Source of the DNA: Pseudomonas shahriarae
GTDB taxonomy: Bacteria; Pseudomonadota; Gammaproteobacteria; Pseudomonadales; Pseudomonadaceae
Direction: 5' to 3'
Length of the DNA: 64,000 bases
NCBI RefSeq assembly: GCF_014268455.2
Contig: NZ_CP077085.1
Coordinates: 1,302,001-1,366,000 of the forward strand
The translations under genes were made by a program, and so were the position numbers. The first letter of the stretch is position 1. Each line of letters begins with the position of its first letter. Below the pieces are notes generated by a model that was not told the DNA's origin, made no database searches, and saw only the letters and a program-made list of their open reading frames with translations. Positions 1 through 9,135 of this stretch are shown piece by piece.

Positions 1-60
1 CGCTGTAAGGGCGGAACCAATAGCCGCCATTACAAAAAACGGATATGTACTCAATCAAGA
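1..60 (-). repeat. End of a dispersed intergenic repeat
   Basis: The first 60 bases closely match the repeat at about 15435-15495: both contain a 'gcggaaccaatagccgcc' core followed by an 'acggatatgtac' segment. The same family is present in the opposite orientation at about 14700-14760. The window therefore opens inside a third copy of this element. I see no gene in it. Confidence 0.7.
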
Positions 61-61
61 C

Positions 62-766
62 CTATTGCTGAGCAATGCTATACCCATCAAACGCCGTCTG
101 CTGTTGCAGCGCCGTCACAATACTCTTGCGCGTCAAAGGCTGCTCGGCACCGGAGTTATCCACAAAGCTTTCACTCTCAAGCTCCGCCTCATCCCCTTCA
201 CCCACAAAACTAAAGCCCAAAAACTCCAGCGCCTCGCGGTCAACATTGAGCTTGGAGCGCGGCGTGCGCATCGGCAGGGTCACGCTGATCCCGTCCTTGC
301 TGATCACAAACACCTCAACTTCCTTCTTCGCCCGCGCAGCCTTGCCCTTGCCGGCGCTCGGGTTGCTGATGGCCTGGTGGGTCTGGTTCAACACCTTGAG
401 CGCCAGGCCATACACCAGTTCCTGGAACTCGGGGTCGTCCTTGAAGCTGGAAAGGATTCGGCTGATCGAAAACTTGCTGCTCAGGTCTTCCAGGGCTGCG
501 TTGTCGGCGGCTTCGGCGTCTTTGAGCTGCTTGAGCTGGCCCATCAAGTCATAGGCCTGGTCATCGTCAAAGGCATCGTGGGCCTGGCGGATGGCGACGC
601 GCAATTCGCGGATCTGGTCGCTTTCCTTGGAGGTGTGGAACGCGTCCAGCACCATTTCACTGATGTTCTTGGCCGCTGGCACATGCTGTGAAAGATTGAT
701 GGCGTTTTCGTATTCAGCTTTGGACTGCAAAGTGACTACGGATTCTTCAGTACGGGAATCTGACAT
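62..766 (-). CDS. Hypothetical protein with helical N-terminal half
   Basis: I do not recognise this 234-residue protein. The reading frame extends 34 codons upstream, but the ATG at 766 (MSDSRTEESV) is the likelier start, because the upstream residues look like out-of-frame translation. The first 120 residues are rich in charged and alanine residues and probably helical (LRVAIRQAHDAFDDDQAYDL). A basic linker follows (GKGKAARAKKE), then a short beta-like segment (VEVFVISKDGISVTLPM) and an acidic tail. The linker recalls small nucleoid-associated proteins, but there is no recognisable MvaT or H-NS domain. It lies alone, downstream of the COG0523 gene on the same strand, and borders a dispersed repeat. 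Confidence 0.7.
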   Translation of the reverse strand: MSDSRTEESVVTLQSKAEYENAINLSQHVPAAKNISEMVLDAFHTSKESDQIRELRVAIRQAHDAFDDDQAYDLMGQLKQLKDAEAADNAALEDLSSKFSISRILSSFKDDPEFQELVYGLALKVLNQTHQAISNPSAGKGKAARAKKEVEVFVISKDGISVTLPMRTPRSKLNVDREALEFLGFSFVGEGDEAELESESFVDNSGAEQPLTRKSIVTALQQQTAFDGYSIAQQ

Positions 767-874
767 TGAAATTTCACTACTTCTGTAAGCGGGGAGACGG
801 GAAAAACGTCGGGCATTTTCAAGGGCCGGGGTAGCAAGGTCAAGGCGGCACTCTGCCTTCATCGTCATCCGCGC

Positions 875-1792
875 TTACAGTTCCTGCATCTCCTGCAATT
901 GCGCCTCCAGCGTTTCCCGCAGCCCGCTATCCCGTCGGGCGATAAACACCAGTTGCGCCGAGTCCTGCGCGTGCTCGCCGCTGGCCAGGCTGAACTGGCT
1001 GCGGTTGCCCACATGTTGCAACCAGAAGGGTTGCTCATTGCCCTGTAAATGCACCAGGCCTTTAAGGCGGAACAAGTCCTTGGGCAGTTGCCCCAGCCAA
1101 TCGCGCAGGGCTTTGGCCGGCAGGGCCTGGGTGGCTTGCCAGGTCCAGCTTTCGAACAGTTCGTGGTGCGGCGTCGGCACGGGAGTGAAGCCGTTGCGCG
1201 GGGTGCGCTCGCCCAGCAGCAGGGCATCGGGGATCTGCGCCTGCACGGTGCTGATCACGCGTGTGCGGGCACCGATAGTTGCGCGCAGGCTTTGCAGTTC
1301 GGCGGCGCTGACCAGGTCGGCCTTGTTCAGCAACACCAGGTCGGCACAGGCCACCTGAGCCCGGGACAAGCGTGCGAACTCACCCTCCAGGGCGCCATAG
1401 CCGCTGGCGTCCACCAGGGTGATCACCGTATCCAGATGCAGGTGCGCCTTGAGCTGTGGATAACCCAGGGTTTGCACAATGCGTTGCGGGTCGGACACAC
1501 CGCTGCACTCGATGACGATACGGTCCAGGCGGGGGCGCAGTTGGCTCAGGCTCACCAGCTGCGCCAGCAGGTCCTCTTGCACAGTGCAGCAGATGCAGCC
1601 GTTCTGCAGGCTGAACACGGCGTCGGTGACTTCGGCGATGATCGCCGCATCGATGTTCAGCTCGCCGAAGTCATTGACGATCACCGCCATGCGCCCATGT
1701 TGCGGCTGCTGGGCGATGCGGTTGAGCAGGGTGGTCTTGCCTGCGCCGAGAAAGCCCGAAACTACCGTGACTGCAATGCTCTCGCTATTCAT
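875..1792 (-). CDS. CobW/COG0523-family GTPase (metallochaperone)
   Basis: This is a 305-residue G3E-family P-loop GTPase. Visible motifs are the Walker A GFLGAGKTTLLN near residue 12, the family metal-binding motif CICC (NGCICCT), the switch aspartate region ECSGVSDP, and the NKAD guanine-specificity motif. The C-terminal third matches the CobW_C domain. Members deliver or insert metals (Zn, Co, Ni) into client enzymes. The start at 1792 (MNSESIAVTVVSG) overlaps the stop of the upstream amidohydrolase by ATGA, so the two are translationally coupled. I infer that the amidohydrolase, a probable metalloenzyme, is the client. A histidine-rich metal loop is not obvious. The metal is not predictable from sequence. 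Confidence 0.85.
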   Translation of the reverse strand: MNSESIAVTVVSGFLGAGKTTLLNRIAQQPQHGRMAVIVNDFGELNIDAAIIAEVTDAVFSLQNGCICCTVQEDLLAQLVSLSQLRPRLDRIVIECSGVSDPQRIVQTLGYPQLKAHLHLDTVITLVDASGYGALEGEFARLSRAQVACADLVLLNKADLVSAAELQSLRATIGARTRVISTVQAQIPDALLLGERTPRNGFTPVPTPHHELFESWTWQATQALPAKALRDWLGQLPKDLFRLKGLVHLQGNEQPFWLQHVGNRSQFSLASGEHAQDSAQLVFIARRDSGLRETLEAQLQEMQEL

Positions 1793-3525
1793 TCGATCAC
1801 CGGCGGCAGGCCTTGCCACACGGCTTGCAGCGCCGTGCCTTCAAAGGTGTTGAGGCGGTCGTACACCGGCCGACCATCGACCAGGGTCAGCAGCACCTGG
1901 GTCTGGTGGATGTAGTTGCGCGCCGGCTGGGCGAACAGGTCGCGGTCGATCACGATCAGGTCGGCGCACTTACCCACCTCCAGGCTGCCGGTGGAGTGCT
2001 CCAGGCCCATGGCGTGGGCGCCGTTGAGGGTCGCCACTTGCAGTGCCTGTTCCAGGGTGATCGGCTCGCCGAAGCAGTCCGGTTCCTGGTTCCAGGGGTT
2101 CTGCCGGGTGACCATGGTTTCCAGGGCCAGCCACGGGTCAATCGAGGCCACCGGCCAGTCGGTGCCCATTACCGCCAGGCCGCCTTCGGCCAGCACACCT
2201 TTGAAGTCGTAGATGCGCTTGAGGCGCTCGGCGCCATAACCGGAGCGGGCGCCGCTGGCAAACGGCGTCGGGTACCAGGCCGCCGGGGAGAATTCGGCGA
2301 TCACATTCAGCGCCTTGAAGCGCTTGAGGTTGCCCGGATGCAGCAACGTGCTGTGGGCGCATTGGTGACGAATGCCGCTGTCACCGTTGACCCGCCGCGC
2401 TTCGGCGACCGCATCAAGGAATACATCGGAAGCGCCGTCGCCGGTGCAGTGAGCGATCACCCGCAGGCCACGGCGGTCCATGTCCACCACCATGTCGGTG
2501 ATATGTTCCGGGGTCAGGTTGAGCTTGCCGCGCCAGGTGGAGTCGGCCGCCCAGGGGGTCATCAGGTACGAAGACTTGGGCTCCACGGTGCCGTCGAAGT
2601 GGAATTTCACCGCGTTGGCGTTCAGCCGCGCGCTGCGATAGTAGTGACGCTCGCCGCCGAGCAGTTCCCAGCGCCGGCGCACCGGGAAGATATCGTCCTG
2701 CCAACTGATCGCGGCTTCCACGCGCAGGCTCAATTCGCCCGCATCGTCCAGCTCCTTGAGGGCGTCCAGGCGCCGCTCGCAGACGTGAACATACTTGGTC
2801 GCGGTAACGCCACGCGAGCTCTGGAAATGCACGCCGTCGCGATAGGCCCGGCGCAGCACCGCCACCGGGGTCGGCGGCATGGCCGCATGGATCAGCGCGT
2901 AGGCACCGTCGATCATCAGGCCGTTGGGCTCGCCGCTGAGTTCGTCGCGCTCCATATAGCCGTTGCGCGGGTCGGCGGTGTGGCGGTCGATGCCGGCCAG
3001 TTTCAAGGCGCAGGAGTTGACCATCATGGTCCCCCACATACGGTCCAGCAGCGCCACCGGGCGGTCCGGCATGATGCTGTCGAGCCATTCGCGCCCTGGG
3101 GTCAGCCCGGCTTCGCGGAAGGTGTAGCGCACCCAGTATTGGCCGTAGATCCAGCCATCGCCGGGGTGGGCATCGGCGTAGGCGTGGATCGCCGCCGCCA
3201 GTTGTTCGGGGGTGGGATCTTCGATGCCCACATCCAGGTCATCGCTGTAGCGTGGCGCCAGGGCGAGGTCGGGATGGGTGTGCATATCGTGCAGGCCGGG
3301 CATGCAGAATGCGCCCAGCAGGTCATGTTGGCGGGTCTGCGGGCCGATCAGGTGTTGCAGGTCGGCGAATGTACCGACTGCGATAAAACGTCCCCCGCGA
3401 ATCGCCACCGCGTCGGCCCACGGCTGGGCCGGGTCGAGGGTGTAGAAGCGGCCGTGGTGCAGCACCAGGTCAGCGTGCTCGCCGACAACGGAGTGGGTGG
3501 AAGTGAATTGGTCGGAAGCGGTCAC
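1789..3525 (-). CDS. Amidohydrolase family protein (YtcJ-like)
   Basis: A 578-residue metal-dependent amidohydrolase of the amidohydrolase_3/YtcJ type. It has the N-terminal beta-sandwich start (ADLVLHHGRFYTLDP), the metal-binding HTHPD motif (GLHDMHTHPD), a mid-protein HCTGDGASD segment, and a late GTDWPVASIDP motif carrying the catalytic or metal aspartate. The C-terminal GKCADLIVIDRD is typical. No signal peptide is seen, so it is cytoplasmic. The substrate is unknown for most of the family, which hydrolyses C-N bonds in amides, ureas or guanidino compounds. It sits beside AruH-like and AruI-like genes and an amino-acid importer. A role on a guanidino or N-acyl intermediate is therefore plausible but unproven. 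Confidence 0.85.
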   Translation of the reverse strand: MTASDQFTSTHSVVGEHADLVLHHGRFYTLDPAQPWADAVAIRGGRFIAVGTFADLQHLIGPQTRQHDLLGAFCMPGLHDMHTHPDLALAPRYSDDLDVGIEDPTPEQLAAAIHAYADAHPGDGWIYGQYWVRYTFREAGLTPGREWLDSIMPDRPVALLDRMWGTMMVNSCALKLAGIDRHTADPRNGYMERDELSGEPNGLMIDGAYALIHAAMPPTPVAVLRRAYRDGVHFQSSRGVTATKYVHVCERRLDALKELDDAGELSLRVEAAISWQDDIFPVRRRWELLGGERHYYRSARLNANAVKFHFDGTVEPKSSYLMTPWAADSTWRGKLNLTPEHITDMVVDMDRRGLRVIAHCTGDGASDVFLDAVAEARRVNGDSGIRHQCAHSTLLHPGNLKRFKALNVIAEFSPAAWYPTPFASGARSGYGAERLKRIYDFKGVLAEGGLAVMGTDWPVASIDPWLALETMVTRQNPWNQEPDCFGEPITLEQALQVATLNGAHAMGLEHSTGSLEVGKCADLIVIDRDLFAQPARNYIHQTQVLLTLVDGRPVYDRLNTFEGTALQAVWQGLPPVIE

Positions 3526-3561
3526 GGGGGAAACCTCAATATTCAGAAGCGGCGACGATCA

Positions 3562-3655
3562 AAGGGTGGGAGCTGGCTTGCCTGCGATGGCATCACCGCG
3601 TTGTGCCTGTGGGACCGAGTTGCCCGCATCGCGAGCACGCTCGCTCCCACATAAA
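3562..3655. repeat. REP-type inverted pair (REPIN)
   Basis: Between the amidohydrolase and aminotransferase genes, 'ggtgggagctggcttgcc' on the left faces 'cgagcacgctcgctcccac' on the right, the usual paired Pseudomonas REP arrangement. The arms are imperfect. Confidence 0.65.
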
Positions 3656-3657
3656 GC

Positions 3658-4839
3658 TCAGCGGTTGGCGCGCAGGCCCTCGACAAACCCGGCAATCCGC
3701 TGGCAAGCGTCTTTGAGGGTGTCGTCGGCGACGGTAAAGGAGATGCGCACAAAGCCTTCGGCACTGGCGCCAAACGCCTGGGCATCGAGCACCGACACCC
3801 CGGTGGCGCGGAACAGCTGCCAGGCAAAGTCCATGCTCGACAGCCCGGTGCGGCGCACGTCCACCAGCATAAACATGCCGGCCTGTGGCACCCGGCAATC
3901 AAGGTCGGCGATGCCACCCAGGCCGGCCACCACCAGGTCGCGCCGGCGGCGATACACCGTGCGCGCGTCGCTCACCACCTCGTCATCCAGCTCCAGGGCC
4001 TTGATCGCCGCTTCCTGGATAAACCCGGGCAAGCCATAGAGCATGCACAGCAGCAGGTTATCCAGGTGGCCGACCAACGCGGTCGGCGCCACCACCCAGC
4101 CCACGCGCCAGCCGGTCATGGCGTGGGTTTTCGACAGGCTGTTGAGCACCACGGTGCGCTCGGCCATGCCTGGCAGCGAGGCAATGCTCAGGTGCGGCTG
4201 GTCGTAAGTGATCTGGCCGTAGACCTCATCGGAAATTACCCACAGGTCGTGCTCACGGGCGACTTCGGCCACCCACTCCAGCTCTTCACGGCTGTAGACG
4301 TTCCCGGTGGGGTTGCACGGCGTGGCCAGGGCAATGCCCCGGGTCTTGGCGGTAATGGCTTTTTCCAGGGCCGCGCGGGTCAGGCGAAAGCCGTTGGCTG
4401 CCGGTTGCTCGATGGTCGCGATGCGCGCCCCGGAAGCGTGGATGCACGCCTCATAGGTCAGGTACATCGGCTCCGGCACCAGCACTTCGTCGCCATGGCT
4501 GAACAGGCACAGCGAGGTGGCGAACAGGCCGTTTTGCGCACCGGCCACCAGGGCCACGTTATCGGCGTGTACGGCGATGCCTTGCAGACGGCTTTGCTTG
4601 GCCGCAATCGCCTCGCGCAGGGCCGGTCGGCCGAGGACATGGGTGTAGTGAGTGTCGCCGGCGCGCAGGGCGTCGACGGCGGTTTCGCAAATGGCACTGG
4701 CGGTGGCGAAGTCGGGATCGCCGACGCTCAACACAATCACATCTTCGCCACGGCCACGGGCTTCGACGGCCGCGTAGTGAATATCCCAGGCGCTGACGGA
4801 CTCGCCACTAATGCGCTCGACAAACGGTGAATAACGCAT
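3658..4839 (-). CDS. aruH: Arginine:pyruvate transaminase-like aminotransferase
   Basis: A 393-residue class I/II PLP aminotransferase. From memory it matches P. aeruginosa AruH in length, in its start (MRYSPFVERISGE, then AWDIHYAA), and in the segments VLSVGDPDF, VPEPMYLTYEA and CMLYGLPGFIQEAA. The PLP lysine lies in NSLSKTHAMTGWRVGW. AruH converts L-arginine plus pyruvate to 2-ketoarginine plus alanine, the first step of the arginine transaminase pathway. An AruI-like decarboxylase for the next step lies at 9136-10743, and an amino-acid importer is immediately upstream on the same strand (21-nt gap to the permease). The arginine specificity is an inference from this resemblance and context; a related amino acid cannot be excluded. 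Confidence 0.8.
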   Translation of the reverse strand: MRYSPFVERISGESVSAWDIHYAAVEARGRGEDVIVLSVGDPDFATASAICETAVDALRAGDTHYTHVLGRPALREAIAAKQSRLQGIAVHADNVALVAGAQNGLFATSLCLFSHGDEVLVPEPMYLTYEACIHASGARIATIEQPAANGFRLTRAALEKAITAKTRGIALATPCNPTGNVYSREELEWVAEVAREHDLWVISDEVYGQITYDQPHLSIASLPGMAERTVVLNSLSKTHAMTGWRVGWVVAPTALVGHLDNLLLCMLYGLPGFIQEAAIKALELDDEVVSDARTVYRRRRDLVVAGLGGIADLDCRVPQAGMFMLVDVRRTGLSSMDFAWQLFRATGVSVLDAQAFGASAEGFVRISFTVADDTLKDACQRIAGFVEGLRANR

Positions 4840-4860
4840 CCTTGTTCTCCTAAAATTGAT

Positions 4861-5550
4861 TCAAGCCTGGCGCTGCGGGACTTTGCCCCAGCGCGAGAAG
4901 ACGTGTTCGATCACGAACGCCAGGACAATGTAGATCACCGCCACGGCCAACAGTGGCTCATACACCCGCAGCGTCTGCGCCCGCACCAGGTTGGCGGCGC
5001 CGAGCAGGTCGGTGACGGCCACGGTGGAGGCCAGGGCGGTCGCCTTGAGCAGCAACACGGTCTCGCCCACCAGGGTCGGCTTCACCAGCTCCAGGGCCCG
5101 TGGCAACCAGACCCGGCGCAGCACCATCAGGCGCTTCATGCCAAACGCCCGCGCCGCTTCCAGCTCGCCCCGTGGCACCGCACGCAGGGCGCCGCGCAGC
5201 ACTTCGCCGACATACGCGCCGACACACAGAATCAGGGCCAGGGCCACGTACCAGAAGCCTTCACGCAAATACGGCCAGAGGAAGCTGCCGCGAATCAGCG
5301 GGTAGCTGGCAAACACGCTGCCCACGCCGTAATACAGGATGTAGATCTGCACCAGCAGCGGCGTGCCTCGGAACACCGCGGTATAGGCGCGCAACGGCCC
5401 ACTGATCAGCGGGTTGGACGACAAGCGCCCCAAGGCCACCAGCACCGCCAGCAAAAAGCCAAACACCCCGGACAAGGCCAGCAACTTCAGGGTGATACCC
5501 AGGCCGTGCAGCAGCTCGTTGCCAAAACTGTTGATCCATGAAAAGTCCAT
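4861..5550 (-). CDS. Polar amino-acid ABC transporter permease
   Basis: A 229-residue inner-membrane permease of the HisM/GlnP family with about five hydrophobic segments. The EAA loop that contacts the ATPase is visible (GELEAARAFGMKRLMVLRRVWLP). It probably pairs with the permease 12 nt upstream (5563-6276) to form the membrane heterodimer. The order binding protein, permease, permease, then aminotransferase on one strand suggests uptake of the aminotransferase substrate, perhaps arginine. Residues 1-30 (SWINSFGNELLHGLGITLKL) form the periplasmic entry to the first helix, as is usual for this family. Confidence 0.9.
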   Translation of the reverse strand: MDFSWINSFGNELLHGLGITLKLLALSGVFGFLLAVLVALGRLSSNPLISGPLRAYTAVFRGTPLLVQIYILYYGVGSVFASYPLIRGSFLWPYLREGFWYVALALILCVGAYVGEVLRGALRAVPRGELEAARAFGMKRLMVLRRVWLPRALELVKPTLVGETVLLLKATALASTVAVTDLLGAANLVRAQTLRVYEPLLAVAVIYIVLAFVIEHVFSRWGKVPQRQA

Positions 5551-5562
5551 CGGCTGCGCTCC

Positions 5563-6276
5563 TTAGTGCTGCGGCATCCAGCGGTTGATCCGTCGCTCGA
5601 ACACCCGGAAGGCGCCGTTGGAAATCAGGGTGATGATGAAATACACCGCCGCCACCGCCAGGTAGAACACCAGGTAATGCTTGGTGGAGCCGGCCGCCTG
5701 TTTGCCCACCGAGAGCAACTCGCTGTAGCCGACGATGCTGATCAGTGCGCTGTCCTTGACCAGCACCAGCCACAGGTTCGACAGACCGGCCATGGCAAAC
5801 GGCAACATGCTCGGCAGCAACACCCGGCGCACCAGCAGCCAGCGCTCGATGCCAAAGGCCCGAGCCGCTTCCAGCTGGCCGACGGGAATGGCCTGGATCG
5901 CGCCGCGAATGATCTCCGCGGAGTACGCGCCCTGAACGATGCCCAGCACCAGCACGGCGGCGATAAAACCGTTGACCGTCACGCTGTCGCGGCCCATGGC
6001 GGCCATCGCCATATTCAGCAGGTCGGTGCCGGCGTAATACAGCAGCAAAATCAGCAGCAGCTCCGGCACCGCGCGGTACAGCGTGGTGTACAGGTTGGCC
6101 AGGCGCACCATCCAGCGTGGGCCCTTGAGCTTGATCATGGCCACCAGCAAACCGATGCCCAGGCCCAGCACAAAAGCCCCGGCGGAAATCTGCAAGGTCA
6201 CCACCGCGCCCTGGAGCAGCGCGTTGAGCCAGCCGTCGGCGACGAACAACTGGGTGAGTTCGGACAAAGAAATCAT
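5563..6276 (-). CDS. Polar amino-acid ABC transporter permease
   Basis: A 237-residue HisQ/GlnP-type permease, the second membrane subunit of the importer. It has five or so transmembrane segments and the EAA motif VGQLEAARAFGIERWLLVRRVLLP. The spacing of 18 nt to the binding-protein gene and 12 nt to the next permease points to one transcript. Segments such as AVPELLLILLLYYAGTDLL are typical of the lysine/arginine/ornithine/histidine group. The two permeases are not identical, so the transporter is a heterodimer. Confidence 0.9.
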   Translation of the reverse strand: MISLSELTQLFVADGWLNALLQGAVVTLQISAGAFVLGLGIGLLVAMIKLKGPRWMVRLANLYTTLYRAVPELLLILLLYYAGTDLLNMAMAAMGRDSVTVNGFIAAVLVLGIVQGAYSAEIIRGAIQAIPVGQLEAARAFGIERWLLVRRVLLPSMLPFAMAGLSNLWLVLVKDSALISIVGYSELLSVGKQAAGSTKHYLVFYLAVAAVYFIITLISNGAFRVFERRINRWMPQH

Positions 6277-6294
6277 GGCGCGTTCCGTTGGACG

Positions 6295-7068
6295 TTATTG
6301 CGCGGAAATATCGACGCTGAAATAGCGGCTGCGAATTTTGTCGTAGGTGCCGTCGGCCTTGATTGCCGCCAGCGCGGTGTTGAGCTGCTCGCGCAGGCGG
6401 TCGTCACCCTTGCGCACGGCGGCACCGATACCGGAACCGAACAACGGGTCTTTGGGCGCCAGGCCCTTGTCAGCCAGGCCACTGCCGGCATTGGACTTGA
6501 GCATCGGCTCGATGGTCAGCGCGTCGGCCAGCATCACGTCGATGCGCCCGCTTTGCAGGTCGGCGGTCATGTCGTCCTGGGTGTTGTAGTAGCGCAGGGT
6601 CGAGCCCTTGGCGTAGTAGGTCTTGAGGTAGGTGGCGTTGGAGGTCGAGCCCTGCACACCAATCAACTTGCCCTTTAGACCTTCGGGGGTGGTGACCAGG
6701 TCCAGGCTTTTGTCGGCGACCCACATGGCCGGGGTCTGGTAGTAGGGGGCGGTAAAGGCGATGACCTTTTCGCGCTCTTCGGTGATGCTCAGGGAGTTGA
6801 GGATCACGTCGATCTGGCTCGATTGCAGCGCCGGGATCAAACCGTCCCAGGACACTTCCTTGAGCGGGCATTGGGCTTGCAGGCGTTCGCACAGGGCCTT
6901 GATCAGGTCTGGTTCGAAACCGCTCCAGGCGCCATTGCCGGCTTTTTCGGAGAACGGCGGGTAGGGTTCCAGGGCGATGCCGAACACTATTTTTTCGGCG
7001 GCCACTGCGCTGTGGGAAAGCACGGCGAGCACGCAGCCGGCGGCGAGGGATTTCAGAGAGTTATGCAT
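6295..7068 (-). CDS. Amino-acid ABC transporter substrate-binding protein
   Basis: A 257-residue periplasmic binding protein (SBP family 3). The signal peptide is clear (KSLAAGCVLAVLSHSAVAA, cleavage near residue 24). The mature start KIVFGIALEPYPPF and the segment GFEPDLIKALCERL are those of the ArgT/HisJ/lysine-arginine-ornithine group, and GVQGSTSNATYLKTYY is the usual second-lobe motif. It is encoded first of the three linked importer genes, followed by the two permeases. Cationic amino acids or guanidino compounds are the likely ligands, from the subfamily and the neighbouring AruH/AruI-like genes. Confidence 0.9.
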   Translation of the reverse strand: MHNSLKSLAAGCVLAVLSHSAVAAEKIVFGIALEPYPPFSEKAGNGAWSGFEPDLIKALCERLQAQCPLKEVSWDGLIPALQSSQIDVILNSLSITEEREKVIAFTAPYYQTPAMWVADKSLDLVTTPEGLKGKLIGVQGSTSNATYLKTYYAKGSTLRYYNTQDDMTADLQSGRIDVMLADALTIEPMLKSNAGSGLADKGLAPKDPLFGSGIGAAVRKGDDRLREQLNTALAAIKADGTYDKIRSRYFSVDISAQ

Positions 7069-7115
7069 GGCTTGACCCTTTCGAAGTTATTGTTTTGAAG
7101 GATGGAAGCGGCAGT

Positions 7116-7898
<783 letters not shown>

Positions 7899-7938
7899 GG
7901 GTTATCCCTCTTTATTTTTGTAGATTAGGCAGTTTTCT

Positions 7939-7956
7939 GCAGGAGCCGGCTCCTGC
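7939..7956. repeat. Perfect 18-bp palindrome
   Basis: The sequence gcaggagccggctcctgc reads the same on both strands. It lies between the divergent importer operon and the LysR gene. It resembles half of a 'caggagccggc' intergenic repeat seen also at 28025-28052, so it is more likely a repeat unit than an operator. Confidence 0.6.
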
Positions 7957-8132
7957 GCAAAGCTGCACAGGCATGCAGTGATGAGGATCGAGAATAGCCA
8001 CTGGCCACATGAGGTCAATCGAGCATTTTTCGCTCGATATTGAAATTTAATTCAACTGTCCCGCTCGCCGGTGGCTATGTCTGACGGCTGATTCCGGCTA
8101 TGGTGCGGGTATCTTCGAGCAGGTGAACATCC

Positions 8133-9017
8133 ATGCGTTACCCCTCCATGACCGCCTTGCGGGCGCTGGACGCGGTGGCTCGGCTGGGCAGCGTGTCCGA
8201 GGCAGCCGCCGAGCTGAACCTCACCCCCAGTGCCATCAGCCACCAGATCAAGAGCCTGGAACAGACCCTGGGGTTTGCCCTGACCGAGCGCACCGGGCGC
8301 AATATCCGCATCACCTGGCAGGGCGAGCGCTATGCCCGGGATATCCATGGGCTGCTGGCCAATATCCTTGAAGCCGGGCAGCGTTTCGATGGCCAGCAGG
8401 TCAGCGGGCGCCTGTGTATCAGCAGCCCGGCGGGGTTTGCTACCTATTGGCTGTGCACCCATATCGCCGACTTCCAGGCACTTTATCCACAGGTCGAACT
8501 GCACCTGATATCACCGCGCACCCCGGACGACACCAGCGACCACGGCGCCGACCTGTTTATCGCCTACGGCATGGGCGACTGGCCTAACCAGCATGTGCAG
8601 AAGATCGTCTCGCTGCGTTATTTCCCGGTGTGCAGCCCGCGCCTGGTCAACACCATGGGCGGCCTGAAGAACCCGGAACACCTGGCGGGCGCACCGCTGC
8701 TGCATATGATCGACTACTCCGACTGGCGCGTATGGCTGGCCGCCGCCGGGGCGCCGAATGTGGATGTGCAGCGTGGCATCGTGTTTGCCGATGCGCACTT
8801 TGTGCAGTCGGCGTGCATCGCCGGCCAGGGCATCGCCATGGGCGACAACCTGATCAGCGGCGAGGCCCTGGCCAGGGGCTTGCTGGTGCGGCCGTTCGAG
8901 ACCGAGATCGAATCCAACCGTGGTTATTACCTGGTGGCCGATCACCAGAAAGTCGAGCGCCCGGTGGTGCAGGCGTTTGGCGAGTGGGTGAAGTCGCAGC
9001 TGGGTGGCGGGCTGTAG
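8133..9017 (+). CDS. LysR-family transcriptional regulator
   Basis: A 294-residue LysR regulator of the GcvA-like group. The N-terminal winged helix is visible (TALRALDAVARLGSVSEAAAELNLTPSAISHQIKSLEQTLG), followed by an effector-binding domain (GRLCISSPAGFATYWLCTHIADF). It is divergent from the importer and upstream of the AruI-like gene, 118 nt from it on the same strand. It is therefore the obvious candidate to control both. P. aeruginosa uses the AruRS two-component system for aruHI, so a LysR here would be a different regulatory solution. The effector is unknown. Confidence 0.9.
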   Translation: MRYPSMTALRALDAVARLGSVSEAAAELNLTPSAISHQIKSLEQTLGFALTERTGRNIRITWQGERYARDIHGLLANILEAGQRFDGQQVSGRLCISSPAGFATYWLCTHIADFQALYPQVELHLISPRTPDDTSDHGADLFIAYGMGDWPNQHVQKIVSLRYFPVCSPRLVNTMGGLKNPEHLAGAPLLHMIDYSDWRVWLAAAGAPNVDVQRGIVFADAHFVQSACIAGQGIAMGDNLISGEALARGLLVRPFETEIESNRGYYLVADHQKVERPVVQAFGEWVKSQLGGGL

Positions 9018-9135
9018 TGCGCGGCAATCCGTGAATTTTTTTTGCCAATGGCCGGCAAATTTTTTGCTTGTCCGCCCTCGGAGCGCCCCCTAAGGTCCGA
9101 CCAATCGACACAGAACAATAAGAAGGAAATGAGCA

